Assembly: GCA_937915955.1 (NCBI GenBank)
Contig: CALGIB010000429.1
Location: forward strand, 1 to 5,009
Length of the DNA stretch: 5,009 bases
Reading direction: 5' to 3'
Source: an uncultured Pseudomonadota bacterium
GTDB taxonomy: Bacteria; Myxococcota_A; UBA796; CAJQPC01
The notes under the pieces are model-generated. The model searched no databases. It saw only the letters and a program-made list of their open reading frames with translations, and was not told the origin of the DNA. Position numbers and translations under genes: made by a program. Positions 1-5,009 of the stretch are shown one piece after another. Every line of letters starts with the position of its first letter. The stretch's first letter is position 1.

Positions 1-1005
1 CTGCACAGCGGGACGCTGCCCACGGTGCATCGCGTCGGCGCCTCGGGCTACACCGATCGCCTGCCCGAGACCGTGGACCTTCTCCAGGAGCGCCTCCGCG
101 AGGCGGGCTGGAGGACGGGCAGCTTCTCGGCCAGCCCCCTGGGCAGCAGCTTGAGCGGCCTGGATCGTGGCTTCTCCCTGGCGGTCCTGCCGCGTCACTG
201 GGACATCGGCGCGCTGCGTCATCCCGCGGCCGGGCAGGTCTATGAGAGCTTCCTGGCCTGGCTCGACGAGGAGCCCGACCGGCCCTCCTTCGCCTACCTC
301 CACACGCTCGAGCCCCACCAGTGGCACGTGGCCGAGCTGTACGGGGAAGACGGCGACCGCGCGCAGTACCGCCGATCGGTGCAGGACGCGGACCGAGCGC
401 TGGGCGGGCTCATGGTCGAGCTCCGTAGGCGCGACCGAGGAGGGCTGCTGCTCGGGTTGCTCTCCGACCACGGCGAGGCCTTCGACGAACACGGCCTGAC
501 GGGCCACGGGAGCTCGCTCTACGAGGAGCAGATCGCCATCCCGATGCTGGTCTGGGGCGAGGGCGTGCGGCCCGGTCGCGTCGAGGCGCCGGCCAGCCTC
601 GTCGACATGGCGCCGACCCTGCTGGAGCTGCTGCACCTGCCCGCTCTGGACGGGGACGGCGTCTCCCTGCTCTCCGGGGTGGATGGGCAGCCGGCCCGGC
701 CGACAGCTACCGCCCACCTCCTGCGCGGCATCTTTGAGCCTCTCCCCGAGCAGCACTGCGTGGTCGACGGCGGCCAGAACAAGCTCCTCCGCAGCGAGGA
801 GGGCGAGGTCGCTTTCGAGCTGGCGGTCGACCCCTCGGAGCTGCGACCCAGGCTCCCCAGCGAGACGCTGCGGGCGCTGATGGACCAGGAGTTGGCCGAG
901 CAGCAGCGGTCTCGCTCGGACTTCGTGGGTGAGCACAGCCAGACCCGGGGATCTGCCGACAGCCAGGACATCGAGGCGCTGAGAGCGCTGGGCTATGTCG
1001 AGTAG
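1..1005 (+). CDS. Sulfatase family protein, C-terminal part (5' end outside window)
   Basis: This is the C-terminal 334 residues of a sulfatase of the alkaline-phosphatase superfamily, enzymes that hydrolyse sulfate esters (some relatives act on phosphoesters). The frame is open from base 1, so the GTG at 25 is internal and the true start lies to the left. The first visible residues, LHSGTLPTVHRVG, match the segment just after the catalytic CxPSR/SxPSR motif in this family, where 'LLTGxxPxxHGV' is usual; the nucleophile itself is therefore not visible. Next come an LPETVDLLQERLREAGWRTG segment and GLDRGF (window residues 53-58), YLHTLEPH (99-106, the family's 'HxxDPH' region), and the metal-site motif LLSDHGEAFDEHG (153-165; Asp156 and His157 the expected ligands). 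GHGSSLYEEQIAIPMLVWGEGV follows, then a VDMAPTLLELL helix. The C-terminus LRALGYVE resembles the usual 'LRALGYV' ending. Substrate and cell location cannot be judged without the N-terminus. It converges on the gene at 1086-3167. Confidence 0.92.
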   Translation: MHSGTLPTVHRVGASGYTDRLPETVDLLQERLREAGWRTGSFSASPLGSSLSGLDRGFSLAVLPRHWDIGALRHPAAGQVYESFLAWLDEEPDRPSFAYLHTLEPHQWHVAELYGEDGDRAQYRRSVQDADRALGGLMVELRRRDRGGLLLGLLSDHGEAFDEHGLTGHGSSLYEEQIAIPMLVWGEGVRPGRVEAPASLVDMAPTLLELLHLPALDGDGVSLLSGVDGQPARPTATAHLLRGIFEPLPEQHCVVDGGQNKLLRSEEGEVAFELAVDPSELRPRLPSETLRALMDQELAEQQRSRSDFVGEHSQTRGSADSQDIEALRALGYVE

Positions 1006-1085
1006 CGGCGACGAGGGACCCGGAGCTGGCTGACGGGCGGTCCTTCGAACCGGAGGTCTCCTCGACCCGATTCGGAGCCCCTTCC

Positions 1086-3167
1086 TCAGTTCTCTACGAG
1101 CACGACCTCGAAGACGTCTGGGTCGCTGACCACCAGATCGTCCACGCCGTCACCGCCGAAGTCGAAGCTGAACACCGACTGGCCGAACCAGGAGCCGGGC
1201 TCGTCGCCCCTCAAGGTGCGGTCGGCGTCGGAGGGATTCAGGCGCTCGTTCTGGCTGAGCGTCGTGCCGAGGAAGAGGCTGACGACCCCGACGGGATCCG
1301 TCTCGTCGCCGTAGTAGTTGTAGGTGTACGTGCCGTCCGGCGCGCCCACTGCGAGGTCGGCCTGGCCGTCGCCGTCGAAGTCACCGCTGGCCAGGCCGTA
1401 GCCGAACTCGCCGGGGCTCAGTCGGCCCTCGAGCGTGACGTCCGCGTCCCAGGCGCTGACGGTCCCGGACAGGGCACCGGCGTCGAAGAAGACATAGGCC
1501 TCGCTGTTGGACGAGGCGGGCACGGCCAGATCCAGGCTGCCGTCTCCGTCGAAGTCCGCGAGCTGCGGGTTGCCGCCGAAGCCCAGGGCGTCGTAGGCGC
1601 CCTTTCCGACGACGCTGGCGAAGGCCTCCTCGGCGATGACGCCGCTGGGGATGCCGCCGCCGGCCACCAGGTAGACCGCGCCGCCGTTGTAGATCGGCGC
1701 GTCCGCGCCCGAGGCCGACACCGCGATGTCGGCCGTGCCGTCGCCGTCGATGTCGCCGGTGCCGACGCGGGCGCCGACGTAGTCGTAGGTGTAGCTGGTG
1801 GTGTCGCCGGTCAGCGCGCCGTCGGCGTCGATCAGCGCCAGGGACTCGGCCCCGAGGTCGAGCTGGAACGTGCGCACAGCGCCCGCGTAGTACCCGGCGT
1901 AGGAGTCGCCGACGAGCAGCTCGACCTGGCCGTCACCGGTGATGTCGACCACCGTGGGGCGCTGTTGGTTGGTCGACTCGGAGCCGGTCAACGCCAGGTC
2001 GGGGGCCGCCGCGTCCAGTTGGCCGTTGACGGGGCCGAGCCACACGCCCAGGGCCTTGTTGCCGTACTCCTCGGCGTAGTAGTAGTCGCTGCCTCCGACC
2101 ACCAGGTCGTCCTGGCCGTCGCCGTCGAGGTCGCCGGCTACGGGTGGGACCGCGCCGAGGTAGTTGTAGTAGCCGCCGCTGAGCCAGGCGATGGCGGCCT
2201 CGCTGGCCTCGCCGCCGCCGCTGGCCTCGGCGGGCACGACCATCACGCCGCCGTAACCGCCGATCACGACATCGTCGGAGCCGTCGCCGTCGAGATCGCC
2301 TCGGCCCAGGTTGTCTTCGTAGCCGGGGTAGGCGTAGCCGAAGGACCAGGCGGCGTGGTCCAGGTCGCCGCGAGCCAGGTCGTCAGCCAGCCCGCTGCAG
2401 TCGCTGTCCGACCAGTCCCAGCGCTCGGCCACGGCGGGGGAGATGGCGCCGTCCTCGTCGTCGCAGTCACCCTCGTCCCAGCTGTAGCCGTCGCCGTCGT
2501 GGTCCAGGTGGCGGCAGACATCGTTGGGGGCATTGGGCGTGCCCTCGTCGCCGTTCTCCAGGGCGGTGCGCTGGCGGCACCAGTGCTCGGCGTCGCCGTC
2601 CGCGAAGTCAGGGTCCAGGCCGATGGCGCTGCCGTCGCGCAGGCCGTGGTCCGCGCTGTAGTCCAGGGCGAAGACGGTGGTCCCGGCGACGGCCAGAGCC
2701 AGCGAGCCCCCCTCGTCCCCGAGGCTCAGCTCGGGCAGCAGCACGTCGACGAAGATGCCACCGTTGTCGTCGCGGTCGCGGCTCTGGCCCAGCACCAGGG
2801 TCTCGCCGGCCGGCAGGATCAGGCTGTCCTCGAAGCTCAGACCGCCCAGGTCCCAGCCCACCAGGTCGACGTCCTCGTCGCTGACGTTGTGGAGCTCGAG
2901 GTACTCGCCGAGCGCGGCGCTGGGTGCCGCCATCACCTCGGTGATCAACACGTCGCCCTCGCGGATCAGGTCCTCGTCGACCAGCCCGTCGCAGTCGTTG
3001 TCGAGCAGGTCTCGCACCTCCTGGGCGCCCGGGTAGACGCTGTCGTCGGCGTTGTCGCAGTCGTCCTCGCCGAAGCCGTCCCCGTCCAGGTCGGCGGGGT
3101 CGATGTCGGAGTCTCCGACAGGCTTCTCGTCGGCGCGGCAGGCGATCAGGGCGATCAGGGCGAGCAT
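1086..3167 (-). CDS. Putative lipoprotein: MopE motifs, lamin-tail-like domain, seven FG-GAP repeats
   Basis: A 693-aa predicted exported surface protein, probably an extracellular calcium-binding beta-propeller; its ligand is unknown. It begins MLALIALIAC, a lipobox-like end with Cys10 as candidate lipidated residue, but the segment before it is only nine residues and has no basic residue. Residues 26-66 form a MopE-type motif: DLDGDGFG, Cys37, YPGAQE (45-50), then Cys59 in DNDCDGLVDED. Residues 70 to about 216 look like a lamin-tail (LTD) beta-sandwich: LITEVMAAP, GEYLELHN, GWDLGG, ending in GTPNAPND; Cys197 and Cys218 may pair. Residues 221-264 are a second, degenerate MopE motif (Cys235, Cys257). 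Then follow seven FG-GAP cores of the D-x-D-G-D-G-xx-D type near residues 291, 346, 408, 472, 538, 596 and 669, spaced 55-73 residues apart, as in a seven-bladed propeller. Core 3 (DITGDGQVEL) and core 7 (DFGGDGVDDL) vary the Asp pattern. Tyrosine clusters occupy several blade loops. The start has a GAGGT site seven bases upstream. The 180-aa gene at 3241-3783 lies 73 bp upstream on the same strand. Confidence 0.93.
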   Translation of the reverse strand: MLALIALIACRADEKPVGDSDIDPADLDGDGFGEDDCDNADDSVYPGAQEVRDLLDNDCDGLVDEDLIREGDVLITEVMAAPSAALGEYLELHNVSDEDVDLVGWDLGGLSFEDSLILPAGETLVLGQSRDRDDNGGIFVDVLLPELSLGDEGGSLALAVAGTTVFALDYSADHGLRDGSAIGLDPDFADGDAEHWCRQRTALENGDEGTPNAPNDVCRHLDHDGDGYSWDEGDCDDEDGAISPAVAERWDWSDSDCSGLADDLARGDLDHAAWSFGYAYPGYEDNLGRGDLDGDGSDDVVIGGYGGVMVVPAEASGGGEASEAAIAWLSGGYYNYLGAVPPVAGDLDGDGQDDLVVGGSDYYYAEEYGNKALGVWLGPVNGQLDAAAPDLALTGSESTNQQRPTVVDITGDGQVELLVGDSYAGYYAGAVRTFQLDLGAESLALIDADGALTGDTTSYTYDYVGARVGTGDIDGDGTADIAVSASGADAPIYNGGAVYLVAGGGIPSGVIAEEAFASVVGKGAYDALGFGGNPQLADFDGDGSLDLAVPASSNSEAYVFFDAGALSGTVSAWDADVTLEGRLSPGEFGYGLASGDFDGDGQADLAVGAPDGTYTYNYYGDETDPVGVVSLFLGTTLSQNERLNPSDADRTLRGDEPGSWFGQSVFSFDFGGDGVDDLVVSDPDVFEVVLVEN
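3141..3167 (-). repeat. Three-unit 9-bp tandem repeat encoding the signal segment
   Basis: Read on the + strand, GGCGATCAG occurs twice back to back (3141-3149 and 3150-3158), followed by the partial third unit GGCGAGCAT (3159-3167), which contains the start codon. On the coding strand the units encode MLA, LIA and LIA, directly followed by the candidate lipobox Cys. The repeat therefore makes up the whole hydrophobic segment of the putative lipoprotein. In-frame gain or loss of a unit would change only the length of the signal segment, by three residues. Confidence 0.85.
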
Positions 3168-3174
3168 GGGCGGG

Positions 3175-3179
3175 ACCTC
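3175..3179 (-). promoter_or_regulatory. Ribosome binding site (GAGGT) of the 693-aa gene
   Basis: On the minus strand GAGGT lies seven bases before the ATG at 3167-3165. It decides the start. The frame stays open upstream to an in-frame TGA at 3231-3233, but no ATG, GTG or TTG occurs in it, and the upstream peptide is Arg-rich and unlike a signal peptide. Confidence 0.7.
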
Positions 3180-3227
3180 GGTCGCCAGCAGTCTATCGGT
3201 TGCCGAGCGGTCGCCGCGACGAGCAAG

Positions 3228-3253
3228 CGCTCAGCGCGGCTCAGCGCTGAGCG
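3228..3253 (-). repeat. 10-bp perfect inverted repeat over a stop codon (possible terminator or attenuator)
   Basis: CGCTCAGCGC (3228-3237) and GCGCTGAGCG (3244-3253) are perfect reverse complements separated by six bases. The TGA stop of the 180-aa gene (3241-3243) lies in the loop. In the minus-strand transcript this gives a GC-rich 10-bp stem with loop TGAGCC. It is followed by CTTGCTCG rather than a U-run, so it is not a canonical intrinsic terminator. It could weaken read-through into the 693-aa gene or protect the 3' end of the upstream message. The element also contains the direct repeat GCTCAGCGC (3229-3237 and 3239-3247), which allows an alternative pairing. Confidence 0.55.
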
Positions 3254-3783
3254 TGCAGCCGCTTGCCGAACCCCTCGATCTTGAGCACTCCCAGGGTGCA
3301 CAGGGCCGAGAGCTCGCCCAGGACGTGCAGCTTGGTCTGCTGATCCAGGCGGATGGCGTCGCCCACGCGGCTGTCGCCGGTGGCGGCGAGCGTCAGCGTC
3401 TCGGTGTGCAAGGGGAAGGCGTACAGGCGCTCGAAGCCCAGTCCACCCTCGATCCGGCTCGCCGCGGTGCCTCGCAGCAGGGTGGCGGGGCTGGTCTCGA
3501 GGCCGAGCTCCCACAGGGCCTTGGCCAGGCGCGGCGGCTTGGGGGCCACCATGACGCCGACGCGCTTGAAGTGGATGTCGACGCCCGAGCGGATGGCCCG
3601 CACGATCTTGCCCAGGTCCTGGGTGCTGGAGGGCTCGCCATAGACGAGCACGACGCGCTGCTCGCCGAGGTCGAGGTAGCCCGTGGCCGAGGCGGCCCAG
3701 ATCTGGGCGACCCGTCGAAGGGCTTTGCGGTTGGGCGTGGGGTAGTCGGCCTGGAGAAGGGCGGGCTTCGGTCGGGTGCTCAT
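3241..3783 (-). CDS. Hypothetical protein, weakly DUF4388/PatA-like
   Basis: A 180-aa protein starting MSTRPKPALL, without signal peptide or membrane segment, so probably cytoplasmic. I do not recognise a firm family. Residues 21-50 (ALRRVAQIWAASATGYLDLG, then RVVLVYGEP) recall the DUF4388/PatA pattern in which a 'tGxLxl' strand pair is followed by a 'xvxxxxG.P' strand. Residues 83-118 (PPRLAKALWELGLETSPATL, then a short RIEGGLGF segment) and 154-170 (VLGELSALCTLGVLKIEGF) look like helices ending in a 'TLGVLKI' segment such as closes these domains. In gliding and predatory delta-proteobacteria such proteins often accompany signalling or scaffold domains, but none is fused here. The frame extends to an ATG at 3945, but those 54 extra residues are Pro/Arg-rich, unlike a folded domain, and would cover most of the divergent promoter region, so the ATG at 3783 is preferred. 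Its ribosome site is weak (GGACGAG region). The 693-aa gene follows 73 bp downstream. Confidence 0.72.
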   Translation of the reverse strand: MSTRPKPALLQADYPTPNRKALRRVAQIWAASATGYLDLGEQRVVLVYGEPSSTQDLGKIVRAIRSGVDIHFKRVGVMVAPKPPRLAKALWELGLETSPATLLRGTAASRIEGGLGFERLYAFPLHTETLTLAATGDSRVGDAIRLDQQTKLHVLGELSALCTLGVLKIEGFGKRLHAQR

Positions 3784-3961
3784 CGTCTCGTCCGGAGTCA
3801 GCCGTCCTGGCCGATGGATCCGTCGTGGGGGTCTCTGGATGGTACGCCCAGGCCCGGCGGGTAGCAAGTCAAGAACGCGCTGGGAGAGGCGTGTGACAGG
3901 GATCGGATCCTCGGCCCGGTCGCGTGAAGGCACTACCATCCGCACCCGGTCTGGAGGTCAC
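3784..3961. promoter_or_regulatory. Divergent intergenic region with paired TACCATCC sites
   Basis: These 178 bp separate the divergent starts of the 180-aa gene (-) and the carboxypeptidase (+), so promoters for both must lie here unless either gene is read from outside. The octamer TACCATCC occurs at 3934-3941 on the + strand and, as its reverse complement GGATGGTA, at 3837-3844, so each copy reads toward its own gene. TACCAT matches the sigma70 -10 consensus at four of six positions. A TTGACT lies on the minus strand at 3869-3874, but 22 bases from its TACCAT, too far for a standard promoter; a GTGACA on the + strand (3893-3898) has no -10 at the right distance. An 8-bp inverted pair in this length is only modestly unlikely by chance. 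Confidence 0.4.
3953..3958 (+). promoter_or_regulatory. Ribosome binding site (GGAGGT) of the carboxypeptidase
   Basis: GGAGGT lies three bases before the GTG at 3962, a strong anti-16S match at short spacing. It supports this GTG as the start, as does the protein beginning VEISAAFDSGNIEV, which matches how this carboxypeptidase family usually begins. The next in-frame ATG (4028) would remove the first beta-strands and has no comparable site. Confidence 0.7.
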
Positions 3962-5009
3962 GTGGAGATCAGCGCAGCGTTCGACAGCGGCAACATCGAG
4001 GTCCTGGGTCTCGACGAGCAGGGCGCGATGCGCCTGGCCCTCCGTAGAGACGTCGGCGACGAGCACATGCAGTGGTTCCACTTCCGGGTCAGCGGGGCCC
4101 GGGACCAGGACTGCGTGCTGCGGATCGTGAACGCGTCCTCGGCCAGCTACCCTGTGGCGTGGATGGGCTACCGCGCCTGCACCAGCGCCGATCGTCGGAC
4201 CTGGACGCGCGTGGACACCCGCTACGAGGGCGGCGAGCTGGTGATCCGGCACCGTCCCCAGGGCGATCTGCAGTGGTACGCCTACTTCGCGCCGTTCTCG
4301 CTGGAGCAGCACCAGGACCTGCTGGCCTGCTGCCAGGGCTCCCCCCTGGCGCGCCTCGACCGCCTGGGATCGACGCTGGACGGCCGTGATCTGGATCGGG
4401 TGAGGGTCGGCGAGGGCCTGCGCTCGCTGTGGATCATCGCTCGGCAGCACCCCGGCGAGAGCATGGCCTCGTGGTGGATGCAGGGCTTCCTGGGGCGACT
4501 GCTGGACCCCGCGGACGCTCTCGCGCGCAAGCTGCGCGGCCTGGCCACGCTGCACGTGGTCCCGAACATGAACCCCGACGGCTCGGTGCGTGGGCACCTG
4601 CGCTGCAACGCCAGCGGCGCGAACCTGAACCGCGAGTGGCACGGGCCCAGCCTGGAGCGCAGCCCCGAGGTCGTGCACACCCTGGCCGCCATGGACGCCT
4701 CGGGCGTGGACTTCTGCCTGGACGTGCACGGCGACGAGGAGCTGCCCTACAACTTCCTCAGCGGGCCCGAGGGCATCGAGGGCTACGCCGAGGGCCGCAT
4801 CCCCCACCTCAACGAGGTCTTCGCCAGCGCCTACCAGCGCGCAAACCCCGACCTCCAGCGCCTGCACGGCTACCCCATCGACGCCCCGGGCACGGCCAAC
4901 ATGACGATGTGCACCAACGCGGTGAGCGCGCGCTTCGGCAGCCCAGGCTTCACGCTGGAGATGCCCTTCAAGGACAACGCAGATCTGCCGGATGCGGCTC
5001 GTGGGTGGA
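3962..5009 (+). CDS. M14 zinc carboxypeptidase, cytosolic (CCP/AGBL-like) type; 3' end outside window
   Basis: A zinc metallo-carboxypeptidase expected to remove C-terminal or side-chain-linked amino acids; eukaryotic relatives (CCP/AGBL) trim glutamates from tubulin, while bacterial substrates are largely unknown. 349 codons are visible from the GTG start. Residues 1 to about 125 form the beta-rich N-terminal domain typical of cytosolic carboxypeptidases: AAFDSGNIEV (5-14), MQWFHFRVSGA (36-46), YPVAWMGYRA (63-72), WYAYFAPFSLEQH (105-117). The M14 catalytic domain follows with all expected motifs: HPGES (zinc ligands His163 and Glu166), PNMNPDGSVRGHLRCNASG and NLNREW (202-226; substrate-binding Asn/Arg), CLDVHGDEE (zinc ligand His256), and FTLEMPFKDN with Glu333 as probable catalytic base. 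There is no signal peptide, which fits a cytoplasmic enzyme. Family members are around 375 residues, so only a short C-terminal stretch is probably missing. The gene diverges from the 180-aa gene. Long frames on its opposite strand are shadows. Confidence 0.94.
   Translation, partial: MEISAAFDSGNIEVLGLDEQGAMRLALRRDVGDEHMQWFHFRVSGARDQDCVLRIVNASSASYPVAWMGYRACTSADRRTWTRVDTRYEGGELVIRHRPQGDLQWYAYFAPFSLEQHQDLLACCQGSPLARLDRLGSTLDGRDLDRVRVGEGLRSLWIIARQHPGESMASWWMQGFLGRLLDPADALARKLRGLATLHVVPNMNPDGSVRGHLRCNASGANLNREWHGPSLERSPEVVHTLAAMDASGVDFCLDVHGDEELPYNFLSGPEGIEGYAEGRIPHLNEVFASAYQRANPDLQRLHGYPIDAPGTANMTMCTNAVSARFGSPGFTLEMPFKDNADLPDAARGW

Noticed and set aside
25..1005. GTG at 25 as the start of the sulfatase
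   Set aside because: The frame is open to base 1 and the preceding residues (LHSGTLPT) continue the conserved region after the catalytic motif, so the gene begins outside the window.
1006..1085. Intrinsic terminator between the convergent genes
   Set aside because: Only short stems are visible (for example CGGT at 1038-1041 with ACCG at 1049-1052, four pairs), with no T-run on either strand. Termination here may be Rho-dependent or lie elsewhere.
3179..3215. Direct repeat CGGTCGCC (3179-3186 and 3208-3215) upstream of the 693-aa gene
   Set aside because: Eight bases of common GC-rich composition, one copy partly overlapping the ribosome-site region. No supporting promoter elements were found, so it is not called an operator.
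1965..3284. 439-codon open frame on the + strand opposite the propeller gene
   Set aside because: Its product is a Val/Ala/Gly/Gln-rich low-complexity sequence (for example AVAVEVAG), the expected mirror of Asp/Gly-rich D-x-D-G-D-G codons in GC-rich DNA. The minus-strand protein has clear domains.
3052..3864. 270-codon open frame on the + strand
   Set aside because: It spans the antisense of two minus-strand genes and their gap, and its Gln/Gly/Ala-rich product lacks domain signals.
3784..3945. Extended 234-aa form of the 180-aa protein starting at 3945
   Set aside because: The added 54 residues are Pro/Arg-rich without domain character and would start 16 bases from the divergent GTG, leaving no room for that gene's promoter. 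A start at 3783 fits better, although its ribosome site is weak.
3869..4867. 332-codon open frame on the - strand opposite the carboxypeptidase
   Set aside because: It is Val/Ala/His/Gln-rich with no recognisable domain, and lies antisense to a gene with every M14 active-site motif.

Overview
The window is very GC-rich, with coding frames dominated by G/C third positions. Its gene content is a sulfatase, a lipoprotein-like protein combining MopE, lamin-tail and FG-GAP modules, and a cytosolic-type M14 carboxypeptidase. This mix is typical of large-genome, predatory or surface-associated delta-proteobacterial lineages (Myxococcota, Bradymonadota and relatives). The assignment is inferred from gene families and composition; there is no rRNA or marker gene here to confirm it.

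Layout from left to right: (1) 1-1005, + strand, the C-terminal part of an alkaline-phosphatase-superfamily sulfatase whose start and catalytic Cys/Ser motif lie left of the window. (2) 1006-1085, an 80-bp convergent gap with no convincing terminator. (3) 1086-3167, - strand, a 693-aa secreted or lipid-anchored protein: a very short signal-like N-terminus ending in Cys, a MopE-type Asp/Cys metal-binding motif, a lamin-tail-like domain, a second degenerate MopE motif, and seven FG-GAP repeats forming a probable seven-bladed beta-propeller. (4) 3168-3240, a 73-bp gap. (5) 3241-3783, - strand, a 180-aa protein of unknown function that weakly resembles DUF4388/PatA-type proteins. It lies upstream of the lipoprotein gene on the same strand, so co-transcription is possible, but a 10-bp-stem hairpin sits exactly over its stop codon. 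(6) 3784-3961, a 178-bp divergent intergenic region that must hold promoters for both directions. (7) 3962-5009, + strand, a GTG-started M14 zinc carboxypeptidase of the cytosolic (CCP/AGBL-like) type, complete at its N-terminus and cut by the window end after the catalytic Glu.

The genes do not form one recognisable pathway. The sulfatase and the propeller protein converge, and the carboxypeptidase diverges from the DUF4388-like gene. The most notable items are the modular propeller protein with tyrosine clusters in its loops, its repeat-encoded and unusually short signal peptide, the hairpin over the stop codon, and a bacterial homologue of tubulin-deglutamylase-type carboxypeptidases. I found no clear evidence of a new multi-gene defence or mobile system, and no RNA genes, CRISPR arrays or insertion sequences.
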